Below are positions 6,855-13,697 of a stretch of 17,022 bases of DNA, piece after piece. The translations under genes were made by a program, and so were the position numbers. Every line of letters starts with the position of its first letter. Within the stretch, counting starts at the first letter, position 1. The stretch is from positions 1 to 17,022 of the forward strand of contig PWGJ01000064.1 in NCBI GenBank assembly GCA_003554445.1. Direction: 5' to 3'. The DNA comes from Candidatus Nealsoniibacteriota bacterium (GTDB lineage Bacteria > Patescibacteriota > Minisyncoccia > Minisyncoccales > PWPS01). Below the pieces are notes generated by a model. The model was not told the origin of the DNA and did not search any database. It saw nothing but the letters and a program-made list of their open reading frames with translations.

Positions 6855-6884
6855 ACCTCCCACTAACAAGGGGAGGTATTTTTT
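6855..6884 (+). promoter_or_regulatory. Terminator-like hairpin that sequesters the greA Shine-Dalgarno
   Basis: ACCTCCC at 6855-6861 pairs perfectly with GGGAGGT at 6871-6877 across a 9-base loop. It is followed by A and six T residues (6879-6884), then the greA ATG at 6885. The 3' arm contains GGGAGG, a strong Shine-Dalgarno with 8-base spacing to the ATG. The element can therefore act as an intrinsic terminator, as a ribosome-site lock, or both. A competing small pairing, GGTT 6847-6850 with AACC 6854-6857, would partly open it. Confidence 0.6.
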
Positions 6885-7340
6885 ATGAACAAGAAGTACC
6901 ATTTAACAAAGGAAGGATTGGAGAAAGTGAAAGAGGAGTTAAGCGATTTGATCGACGCCAGAAAAGAGAAGACAAAGGGAGAAATTCCGGATGTTTTACA
7001 CTCGGAAGATCTAAATCCGGAATATTTGGATTTTAGAGAAAAGATGCAATTTTTAGAAAAAAGAATATCCAAATTGCAAGACGTTATTAAGAGCACGGAA
7101 ATAATCAAACCTCCGAAGGATAAATCCAAAGTTGAGCTGGGCGCTAAAGTTACCATAGAAGCTGATGGAGAGGAGGATGAGTTTATGATAGTCGGTTCAC
7201 TCGAGGCGGACCCTTCGGAAGGAAAGATATCCAACGAATCTCTGGTCGGAAAAAAGCTTATGGGTAAAAAAGTGGGTGATAAAATTACAGTTTCTTCAAA
7301 AGTTGAAACGGTTTACAAGATTAAAAAAATAGACTATTAA
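6885..7340 (+). CDS. greA: GreA/GreB-family transcription elongation factor
   Basis: GreA-type factors enter the RNA polymerase secondary channel and stimulate cleavage of backtracked RNA. At 151 residues it is close to family length, with an N-terminal coiled coil (about 8-72, starting YHLTKEGLEKVKEEL) and a C-terminal FKBP-like domain with SLVGKKLMGKKVGDKITV (119-136) and YKIKKIDY at the end. The coiled-coil tip, normally GDLSENAEY with the two acidic residues that hold Mg2+, reads EDLNPEY (41-47). It is shorter by about two residues and the second catalytic acid (Glu44 in E. coli) has no clear equivalent. It could be a functional variant or a factor that binds without strong cleavage stimulation. 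It has the best Shine-Dalgarno seen in the window, GGGAGG, which is buried in a hairpin. It is followed one base later by the HD gene. Confidence 0.87.
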   Translation: MNKKYHLTKEGLEKVKEELSDLIDARKEKTKGEIPDVLHSEDLNPEYLDFREKMQFLEKRISKLQDVIKSTEIIKPPKDKSKVELGAKVTIEADGEEDEFMIVGSLEADPSEGKISNESLVGKKLMGKKVGDKITVSSKVETVYKIKKIDY

Positions 7341-7341
7341 G

Positions 7342-7974
7342 ATGAAAGATATATTTAAATTTATTTCCGAGCTGGGTAAATTAAAGAGTGACGGGCGAAG
7401 AGGCTGGAAGCTACACGGGATTGAAAACCCGGAAACCACCGCGGCTCACACTTTCCAGATGGCGATGATAGTTTGGGCGGTCGGTAGAAACAGGGATGAC
7501 TTGGATCTGTCAAGAGCGATAAAGATGGCTTTGATGCACGATATATGCGAGATTTATTCTCCCGATTTAACTTCCCACGATGCGGTTTCAATAGATGAAG
7601 AAAAAGAATTCACCAGAAAGGATTTGAAGAATTTGGAACCAAAAAAAGGTAGGCCTACGACCGAGCAAAGAAAAAAATTAAAAAAAGTCAAAAAAGAATT
7701 GGAAGATGAAGCCATTGATAAATTAACCGCGGATCTTCCTAGTGACTTTAAAGAGGAAATTAGTGATCTCTGGGAAGAATATAAAAAGAAGATTACTAAA
7801 GAGGCTAAATTCGTCAAACAAGTTGACAATATAACCAATTTGATTCAAGGAATGGAGTATTGGAAAGAGGGATGTGATGAAATTGAATATAAGTTATGGA
7901 TCAGAAGAGCTAAAGAAACAATAGACGACCCCGATTTGAAAGATTTGTTGATTGAAGTGGAAGATTCACTTTGA
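7342..7974 (+). CDS. HD-domain phosphohydrolase (YfbR/HDDC2-like)
   Basis: This 210-residue HD-domain protein resembles the YfbR/HDDC2 group of metal-dependent 5'-deoxynucleotidases. The start RRGWKLHGIENPETTAAHT matches the family's R.GW..xG..NPExVAeHs pattern with metal ligand H36. The HD pair is in ALMHDICE (H66, D67), and a later ligand is D162 in VKQVDNITNLIQG. Between the HD pair and the last ligand there is a Lys/Glu-rich insertion (about 86-125) that is longer and more charged than usual. The likely role is nucleotide-pool control, but the substrate is not determinable from sequence. It begins one base after the greA stop and is followed after seven bases by the MFS-like gene, so it is part of the same operon. 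Confidence 0.8.
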   Translation: MKDIFKFISELGKLKSDGRRGWKLHGIENPETTAAHTFQMAMIVWAVGRNRDDLDLSRAIKMALMHDICEIYSPDLTSHDAVSIDEEKEFTRKDLKNLEPKKGRPTTEQRKKLKKVKKELEDEAIDKLTADLPSDFKEEISDLWEEYKKKITKEAKFVKQVDNITNLIQGMEYWKEGCDEIEYKLWIRRAKETIDDPDLKDLLIEVEDSL

Positions 7975-7981
7975 TTTCAAA

Positions 7982-8587
7982 ATGTATAGACCGAACAAAT
8001 TAATAGGAAATTTTATATTAGCGGATTTTTTTCTGCAATCGGGATGGGGCTTCGTAGGTCCCGTTTTTGCTATTTTTATGATGGAGAATATCTCCGGAGC
8101 CACAATTGGAGCAATCGGAGTCGCGGCCGGGATTTATTGGATTACGAAATCAACAGCTCAACCCTTTTTCGCCAGAACGATGGATATTATAAAGGGTGAT
8201 GAGGATGATATTAATTTTTTAATTATCGGTTTGGTGGCTTTGAGTGTTTTATCTTTAGCTTATCTTTTAGCTACTAACATTTGGCACATATTTTTGATAG
8301 AATTATTGAGAGGTATAGCTCAAGCTTGTGTTGTTCCTGCATGGTATGGAATGTTCACTCATTATATGGATCAGGAATGGAGATCCTTCACTTGGGCTCT
8401 TCATAGTACTTTTATCGGCTATGCTCTCGGCTTTACGGCGATATTCGGGGGTATGATTGCGGATAGGGCCGGATTTAATTTTGTCTTCTTTCTGGTAGCT
8501 TTGTCCGCTCTGATTTCGGCAATAATAGTTTATAATTTAAAAAGAAAAAATTTAAAAATATTAAATGAAGAACAAGAAGTTAGCTAA
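7982..8587 (+). CDS. Half-size MFS-like membrane protein, six predicted helices
   Basis: The 201-residue protein has six hydrophobic segments, roughly NFILADFFLQSGWGFVGPVF, GATIGAIGVAAGIYWI, FLIIGLVALSVLSLAYLL, HIFLIELLRGIAQACVVPAW, STFIGYALGFTAIFGGMI and FVFFLVALSALISAII. The pattern resembles the N-terminal half of a major facilitator superfamily transporter, including a charged loop after helix 2 (FARTMDIIKG) and MIADR after helix 5. No second half follows; the next gene is polX, which overlaps the end by 23 bases. The ATG at 7982 is preferred over a TTG at 7952 that would overlap the HD gene. It could work as a homodimer, be a decayed transporter, or have a non-transport role. No substrate can be inferred. 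Confidence 0.6.
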   Translation: MYRPNKLIGNFILADFFLQSGWGFVGPVFAIFMMENISGATIGAIGVAAGIYWITKSTAQPFFARTMDIIKGDEDDINFLIIGLVALSVLSLAYLLATNIWHIFLIELLRGIAQACVVPAWYGMFTHYMDQEWRSFTWALHSTFIGYALGFTAIFGGMIADRAGFNFVFFLVALSALISAIIVYNLKRKNLKILNEEQEVS

Positions 8588-10292
8588 ATTATTAAATAGA
8601 ATAGCCGACTATCTGGAGATGGATGATATCGATTATAAACCTTTCGCTTATCGAAGAGCGGCCTCTTCTCTTTTGGAGTTGGAAGACGATATTGAAAAAA
8701 TTTATGAGGAAAAAGGAAGAGAGGGTATTGAAAAAATTTCGGGAGTGGGCCAAGCTATAGCTGATAAAGTTGAAGAATTTTTATTAACCGGCGAGATAGA
8801 GCATTTGGAGAGGTTAAAAACTAAATTTCCGGTTCAAATGGAAGAGCTGTTGAGAGTGGAGGGATTAGGCCCGAAAAGCATTAAAAAACTGTATGAAGAA
8901 CTTGAGATAAAAAATCTGGAAGAGTTGAAGAAAGAAGCCGAGAAGGGATCAATAGCCTCCCTTAAGGGTTTCGGGGAAAAAACCGAAAAAAATATTTTGG
9001 AAGCGATAGATTTTCTGAAAAAGGATGAAGGTAGTTGGGCTTTGGGAGAAGTTATGGAATTTTCCAAAAAGATATTCAACGAACTGAAAGCGATGAAAGA
9101 GGTCAAAAAGATAAGCTTTGCCGGATCCTTAAGAAGAAAAAAAGAGCTTGTCGGTGATGTTGATATACTGGTTTCGGCATCAAAGACCGAATCGATAATG
9201 AATAAATTTACTTCGTTTGAAAATATTGAAAAAGTTCTGGGGCAGGGAGAGACCAAAGCTTCAATAAAACTGGAAGAGGGCTTTAATGTTGATTTGCGAG
9301 TTGTTGAAAGAGCGAGCTTCGGTTCAGCTTTGCAATATTTTACCGGTTCAAAAGAGCATAACATACGGACAAGAAAGGTAGCTATTTCAAAGGGATTTAA
9401 ATTAAACGAGTACGGACTTTTCAAAAACGGTAGAAGAGTTGCGGGCAAAAGTGAAGAGGAGATTTATTCAAAACTGGGGATGAGCTTTATTCCGCCCGAA
9501 GTTAGAGAAGATCGAGGTGAGATTGAAAAAGCTATGAAGGGTGAAGATTTCAACCTCTGTGAAGTTTCGGACATAAAGGGGGATCTTCACACTCATACGA
9601 CTTGGACAGGCGGAAAACAGAGTGTAAAAGAAATGGCAATTGCAGCTTACGAGCTGGGTTATGAGTATATAGGAATAGCGGATCACACCAAATACTTGCA
9701 AATAGAAAATGGTCTAAACGAAGAAGAATTAAAAAAACAGAGAGAAGAAATTGAGAGAGTTAACCTTGAACTTGAAGATGAAGGCTTTCAAATTAAAGTT
9801 CTTCAAGGGTGTGAGGCGAATATTTTAGAAGACGGATCTCTGGATATCGATGACGAAAGTCTTGAAGCTTTGGATTATGTAATAGCGGGTATACATTCTC
9901 ATTTTAAGCTACCCGAAGAAGAGATGACTGAAAGATTAATTAGAGCCATCAGACATCCGCAAGTGAATATAATATCTCATCCGACCGGAAGACTTATTAA
10001 AAAAAGAGAGTCATTGAGCTTGGATGTCGAAAAGATTATAAAAACGGCAAAGGAAGAAGGTGTCGTTTTAGAGATAAATTCTTCTCCGCATAGATTGGAT
10101 CTTTCAGATCGTTATATCAAGAAATGTGTAGAAAACGATCAATTTTTAATAATAAATAGTGATGCTCATCACAAGGATCAGCTCGAAAATATTAATTTCG
10201 GGGTAGGACAAGCGAGAAGAGGATGGGCTCAAAAGGAAGATATAGTAAACAGTAAAAAATTGGAAGAACTTATTGACATCTTGAAAAAATGA
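8565..10292 (+). CDS. polX: DNA polymerase X with PHP exonuclease domain (PolX)
   Basis: This is a bacterial/archaeal family X polymerase used in base-excision repair and gap filling, at the usual length of 575 residues. Visible elements are helix-hairpin-helix motifs at ISGVGQAIADKV (58-69), VEGLGPKSIKKL (98-109) and LKGFGEKTEKNI (133-144), then the nucleotidyltransferase signature GSLRRKKELVGDVDILV (187-203) with catalytic D198 and D200 and the third carboxylate D243 in FNVDLRV. The C-terminal PHP domain (from about 338) has the metal ligands DLHTHTTW (H342, H344), ADHTKYL (H374), GCEANIL (E417), AGIHSHF (H444), ISHPTGR (H472) and NSDAHH (D533, H535). Both active sites look intact. It overlaps the MFS-like gene by 23 bases, and its TGA overlaps the next ATG as ATGA. 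Confidence 0.96.
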   Translation: MKNKKLAKLLNRIADYLEMDDIDYKPFAYRRAASSLLELEDDIEKIYEEKGREGIEKISGVGQAIADKVEEFLLTGEIEHLERLKTKFPVQMEELLRVEGLGPKSIKKLYEELEIKNLEELKKEAEKGSIASLKGFGEKTEKNILEAIDFLKKDEGSWALGEVMEFSKKIFNELKAMKEVKKISFAGSLRRKKELVGDVDILVSASKTESIMNKFTSFENIEKVLGQGETKASIKLEEGFNVDLRVVERASFGSALQYFTGSKEHNIRTRKVAISKGFKLNEYGLFKNGRRVAGKSEEEIYSKLGMSFIPPEVREDRGEIEKAMKGEDFNLCEVSDIKGDLHTHTTWTGGKQSVKEMAIAAYELGYEYIGIADHTKYLQIENGLNEEELKKQREEIERVNLELEDEGFQIKVLQGCEANILEDGSLDIDDESLEALDYVIAGIHSHFKLPEEEMTERLIRAIRHPQVNIISHPTGRLIKKRESLSLDVEKIIKTAKEEGVVLEINSSPHRLDLSDRYIKKCVENDQFLIINSDAHHKDQLENINFGVGQARRGWAQKEDIVNSKKLEELIDILKK

Positions 10293-12151
10293 AAAAAAGA
10301 ATTCTTCAATTGTTGATAATTACCCTGTTAATTACGACTATAGCTGTCGGAGTTTTTTACTTTGAGAAGCCGGAAGATAAAGCTTTCGGAGTGGAGAAGG
10401 TTAAAAATTCGGTTTTGGAAATTCACTGCCCTTTGCAATTTGAAGACGGACGCTTCGAATCCGAAAATTTGAAGGATCACTGCGAAATGGATTTACCCAT
10501 AAAAAAGTTTAAAGCTCAGCTTTACGACCTAAAACTGGTAGAGGACAGGGTTGTGGGTTTTTTAGAGACTTTTGACGGTAACAGTAGAAGTTATGAATTA
10601 ATTTCCGTGGATGAGTTCGGTAACTTTACAAGTAGAAAACTTGAAGAGGAGCCGGACAGGCTCGCTTTTCAAGAAGACTTATTCATTGTTTACCCACAAA
10701 AGATCAGTTTTAAGGAGCTCGAAAGCAAGTTTATCAAGATTACGGATGAAACGGAGAGATTGGACAGCCTAAAGTATCAGTTTTCAATTGAAATTCCGAT
10801 TAACTGGAGTTATGAAAAAGAGGAAGGAGTTTACATTTTCTTTCATGAAGATTTTGAGAAGTATTCATTTAAAATGGATCCGGAGGAGCGCACAGTTGAA
10901 CTTAAAATTCCTGATGAAATGACTTTCCGAAAAGAGATTGAAAAGATAAAAAGATCTCTACAATGGGGAGATGTTGAAAATCTTCCGGACTATCGTTTTT
11001 TCAAGGATCAGCTTGAAGATTATTTGGAAGTAAATACGGTTACGGGCCAAATAGACCATCATTTCAATGGCAAAAAAGAAAGATTCGAAGTTTTAGCAGC
11101 CGGTGATCCCGAAGGATGGAACGGCACACCTTCCGGACTTTACAGCTTAAAGTCAAAAGAGGGCTTGCGATTTTCAACCGAGTCGGAGGTTTTTATGCCT
11201 TATTCAATGCGACTTTACGGAAAGTATCTCATACACGGAGAAGCTTATTATCCGTCCGGAATACCTTACACCTCGGCGGTATCCGGAGGATGTATTCGTG
11301 TTAGAAATGAAGAGATGTCTCGACTGTATGATTCGGTGGAGGTGGGATTGCCGATATTATCGATAACTCACGAAAAAGAAGATTTTAATCTTCGAGAGAC
11401 GCGCCTGACCAAAAAACCGGAAATCGGAACAGAAAGTTTTTTAGTGGTAGATATCGATTCGGGCCGAGTTTTACTCGGAAAAAATTATGAAGAAAAGAGA
11501 GAAATAACCGATTTAACCAAGCTGATGACGGCTATAGTCGCTACCGAGCAACTGGGAGTGACCGAACCGATTATTGCCAGAAATTATATGCTGGAAGATG
11601 AGGACGAGGATATATATTTTTCATCCGGACGTCGCTTTAGATTAGTTGATTTACTGGCACCTCTTTTAGTGGAGTCTTCGGATAATGCTGCCAGAGTTCT
11701 CAGTCATTATTTGGGGCGGGATAACACCTTGGATCGAGTAAACCAAAAAGCGGAAGCGATAGGAATGAAAGAAACCCGATTTAAGGACTCATTCGGAATT
11801 GAAAAGAGCGAAACTTCGGCAAGAGACTTATATTATCTCACTTATTATTTAACCAATACCAGAAAACCGATATTGGATATAACTCGTGGAGTCTGGGTTC
11901 CTCATATAGATTACGAAGTATTTGGAGGGATGAAAAATCAGAATATATTTTATGGCGAGGATGATTTTTTAGGCGGCAAGTTTGAGATAAATGAGGGAGG
12001 GCTTCATAACGGAGTATTTCTTTTCAACCAAAAATTAGGCAATGAAAATAGAAAGTTGGCTTTCATAATGTTGGGCCCTCCTACGGAAAAGGATCTGCTT
12101 GACGATATAACGGAGGTAAAAAAATGGTTGAGTGATTCGTTTAATCAATAA
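10289..12151 (+). CDS. L,D-transpeptidase (YkuD) fused to a degenerate D-Ala-D-Ala carboxypeptidase (S11) domain
   Basis: This 620-residue secreted or membrane-anchored cell-wall protein has an N-terminal transmembrane/signal segment (about 5-24) and an unrecognised region to about 245. A YkuD L,D-transpeptidase domain (about 246-360) follows, with HG (H316) and the catalytic SGGCIRV (C335), so 3-3 cross-linking activity is plausible. From about 380 the sequence follows the S11/PBP5 carboxypeptidase fold: FLVVDIDSGRVLLGKN, then TDLTKLMTA where SxxK is expected, ESSDNAA with the SxN motif (464-466), DSFGIEKSETSARDL, and GGKFEINEGG where KTG is expected. The nucleophile Ser is Asp408 and KTG is KFE at 564, so this domain is probably inactive and may bind peptidoglycan or regulate the transpeptidase. 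The start overlaps the polX stop (ATGA). The NUDIX gene follows five bases later. Confidence 0.87.
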   Translation: MKKRILQLLIITLLITTIAVGVFYFEKPEDKAFGVEKVKNSVLEIHCPLQFEDGRFESENLKDHCEMDLPIKKFKAQLYDLKLVEDRVVGFLETFDGNSRSYELISVDEFGNFTSRKLEEEPDRLAFQEDLFIVYPQKISFKELESKFIKITDETERLDSLKYQFSIEIPINWSYEKEEGVYIFFHEDFEKYSFKMDPEERTVELKIPDEMTFRKEIEKIKRSLQWGDVENLPDYRFFKDQLEDYLEVNTVTGQIDHHFNGKKERFEVLAAGDPEGWNGTPSGLYSLKSKEGLRFSTESEVFMPYSMRLYGKYLIHGEAYYPSGIPYTSAVSGGCIRVRNEEMSRLYDSVEVGLPILSITHEKEDFNLRETRLTKKPEIGTESFLVVDIDSGRVLLGKNYEEKREITDLTKLMTAIVATEQLGVTEPIIARNYMLEDEDEDIYFSSGRRFRLVDLLAPLLVESSDNAARVLSHYLGRDNTLDRVNQKAEAIGMKETRFKDSFGIEKSETSARDLYYLTYYLTNTRKPILDITRGVWVPHIDYEVFGGMKNQNIFYGEDDFLGGKFEINEGGLHNGVFLFNQKLGNENRKLAFIMLGPPTEKDLLDDITEVKKWLSDSFNQ

Positions 12152-12156
12152 ATAAG

Positions 12157-12579
12157 ATGGAAAAATCAGCCGGTTTCGTAATATACAGAAAGGAAAACGA
12201 CAAGACGCTTTTTCTTCTTTTAAAATATCCTTCAGAGGATCGTGAGACGGATTATTGGGGATTACCCAAGGGTCACATCGAAGAGGGAGAAGAAGTAAAG
12301 GAGGCGGCTTTAAGAGAGCTTTTTGAAGAGACGAGTATTGAGGAGTCCGAAATTAAAATTACCCCCGGTTTCAGGGAGGTTAATAAATATTATTTTAAGC
12401 ATGAAGGAGAAACAATTTTTAAGATAGTTATCTATTTTTTAGCCGAATCAAAAAGAGAGACCATAAAGATCTCTCAAGAGCATTCGGATTTCAGATGGGT
12501 TGATTTTGAAGAGGCGATGAAACTCATGCCTTTCGAAAATACCCGAAAAATAGTAAAAAAAGCAAAAGATTTTATTTGA
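12157..12579 (+). CDS. NUDIX hydrolase, Ap4A-hydrolase-like
   Basis: This compact 140-residue NUDIX protein hydrolyses a nucleoside diphosphate linked to another moiety. The Nudix box is GHIEEGEEVKEAALRELF followed by EETSI, matching GX5EX7REUXEEXGU except that the last Gly is Ser. The N terminus SAGFVIYRKEN and WGLPKGHIEEGEE resemble the bis(5'-nucleosyl)-tetraphosphatase group, so degradation of Ap4A or similar alarmones is the best guess. It starts five bases after the transpeptidase gene. Its stop codon overlaps the rplT stop from the opposite strand by eight bases, so no terminator fits between them. Confidence 0.88.
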   Translation: MEKSAGFVIYRKENDKTLFLLLKYPSEDRETDYWGLPKGHIEEGEEVKEAALRELFEETSIEESEIKITPGFREVNKYYFKHEGETIFKIVIYFLAESKRETIKISQEHSDFRWVDFEEAMKLMPFENTRKIVKKAKDFI

Positions 12580-12916
12580 CTTTTTCTACTACATCACTGA
12601 AGGTGTCAGGATTATTTCTAGCTAAATCGGCTAGAATTTTTCTATCCAATTCAATCTCGTTTTCTTTTAAATTGTGAATAAATTTACTGTAAGTAGTTCC
12701 GTTTTTTCTGCAAGCCGCATTAATTTGAGTTTGCCACTTTTTTCTGAAGTCTCTCTTTTTTTGTTTTCTGTCCCTGTACTTGTATGTCCACGACTTCATT
12801 AGAGCCTCTTTAGCGGCCTTGTATTTGTTTTTTCTACCCCAATTAAATCCTTTAGCTTGCTTTTTTATCTTCTTCCTTCTTTTTCTTTTTGTTTTTCCTC
12901 TTTTTGTTCTGGGCAT
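12572..12916 (-). CDS. rplT: 50S ribosomal protein L20
   Basis: This is bacterial L20, an early 23S rRNA-binding assembly protein, 114 residues. It starts MPRTKRGKTKRKRRKKIKKQ and has the typical YKYRDRKQKKRDFRKKW and LNCAxR-like QINAACRKNGTTYSKFI blocks. It is last in the infC-rpmI-rplT order, the usual bacterial operon in which L20 often represses translation from the leader. The upstream AAAGG lies one base from the ATG, too close for a normal Shine-Dalgarno. The stop codon overlaps the convergent NUDIX gene. Confidence 0.97.
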   Translation of the reverse strand: MPRTKRGKTKRKRRKKIKKQAKGFNWGRKNKYKAAKEALMKSWTYKYRDRKQKKRDFRKKWQTQINAACRKNGTTYSKFIHNLKENEIELDRKILADLARNNPDTFSDVVEKVK

Positions 12917-12936
12917 ACCTTTCTTAAATTAAATTT

Positions 12937-13128
12937 CTAGTACTTTAGAGCTTTCTTGATTTTTTTCGCTTCAGCACCCGTTACTTCTACCCATTTTCTA
13001 GCTTTTCGTTTCTCTTCTCCGGACATCTTGGATCTGTAATGAGTTTGACCGGGTTTTCTTCTCAAAACCTTTCCGTTTTTAGTTATTTTAAATCTTTTTT
13101 TTAGCGATTTTCTTGTTTTTGGTTTCAT
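12937..13128 (-). CDS. rpmI: 50S ribosomal protein L35
   Basis: L35 is a 63-residue basic ribosomal protein. It begins MKPKTRKSLKKRFKITKNGK and carries the typical RRKPGQTHYRSKMS segment (family: ..ayksHlltkKs..). It starts two bases after the infC stop and is 20 bases from rplT. This tight spacing suggests translational coupling with infC. Confidence 0.95.
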   Translation of the reverse strand: MKPKTRKSLKKRFKITKNGKVLRRKPGQTHYRSKMSGEEKRKARKWVEVTGAEAKKIKKALKY

Positions 13129-13130
13129 GA

Positions 13131-13646
13131 TTAATTTTTGGTTAAAGTCATAGTTAATCCACGGGGTTCTTTTTTGATATCTTTTTCAATTTCGACATCC
13201 ACATCTTGATCTTTTACTATTTCAACAAATTTACGCATTTTTTCTCTGGCTTTTCCTTTCAGAGCATTTTCTCTACCTCTTAGAGGAAGAACCACTCTTA
13301 CTCTATCACCTCTTTCCAGAAATTTTTTGGCATTTTTAGCTCTTATCTCCATATCGTGCTCTGATATTGAAAAACTGAGTTTGAGTGTCTTCAGTTCCGG
13401 CTGGTGTGATTTCTGACTCTTTTTTTGTTCTTTCTTTTGCTGTCTGTATTTATACTTTCCATGATCGATTATTTTGCAGACGGGTGGATTTGCATTAGGT
13501 GATATTTCAACCAAATCCAAATTTCTTTTTTCAGCTTCTTTTAAAGCTTCTTTTTTATTCAAGACGCCGATATATTCACCATCGGCGGTTACCACTCTCA
13601 TCTTCTTTGCTCTTATTTGTTTGTTTACGTTTGTTTTGTTAGAAAT
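13131..13646 (-). CDS. infC: Translation initiation factor IF-3, apparent AUU start
   Basis: IF-3 keeps 30S subunits free and proofreads start-codon choice. The C-terminal domain is clear (TLKLSFSISEHDMEIRAKNAK; VVLPLRGREN; RGLTMTL), as is the N-terminal DGEYIGVLNKKEAL with LVEISPNANPPVCKIIDHGKY. The first ATG (13601) would cut off the conserved NKQIRAKKMRVV that begins nearly every IF-3. The frame stays open upstream to an in-frame TAA at about 13655-13653, and the only standard-like initiator in between is ATT at 13646-13644, with AAAGG three bases before it. An AUU start is the classic autoregulatory feature of E. coli infC, so the 171-residue form is annotated. The start lies about 51 bases after the tmRNA 3' end. 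Family is certain; the start is an inference. Confidence 0.9.
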   Translation of the reverse strand: MSNKTNVNKQIRAKKMRVVTADGEYIGVLNKKEALKEAEKRNLDLVEISPNANPPVCKIIDHGKYKYRQQKKEQKKSQKSHQPELKTLKLSFSISEHDMEIRAKNAKKFLERGDRVRVVLPLRGRENALKGKAREKMRKFVEIVKDQDVDVEIEKDIKKEPRGLTMTLTKN

Positions 13647-13655
13647 ATGCCTTTA

Positions 13656-13677
13656 TTCGAAATTTTCTATTTTCGAA
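13656..13677 (-). promoter_or_regulatory. Inverted repeat in the infC leader
   Basis: TTCGAAA at 13656-13662 and TTTCGAA at 13671-13677 form a perfect 7-base inverted repeat with an 8-base spacer. It lies directly upstream of the AAAGG (13650-13654) and the AUU start of infC. It has no trailing T-run on the minus strand, so it is not a normal terminator. It could be an operator or a leader hairpin for feedback by IF-3 or L20. Confidence 0.4.
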
Positions 13678-13697
13678 TTTACTTAACTTTTAAAGTG

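Noticed and set aside
6830..7036. Plus-strand frame overlapping the start of greA
   Set aside because: It is in another frame from greA and its translation has no family features; greA is clear.
7952..7981. TTG start at 7952 for the MFS-like gene
   Set aside because: It would overlap the HD gene by 23 bases and add a charged segment; ATG 7982 sits cleanly before the first membrane helix.
13656..13677. Inverted repeat as the ssrA terminator
   Set aside because: The stem is AT-rich (two G-C pairs of seven) and is not followed by a T-run on the minus strand, so it is kept only as a possible leader or operator element.
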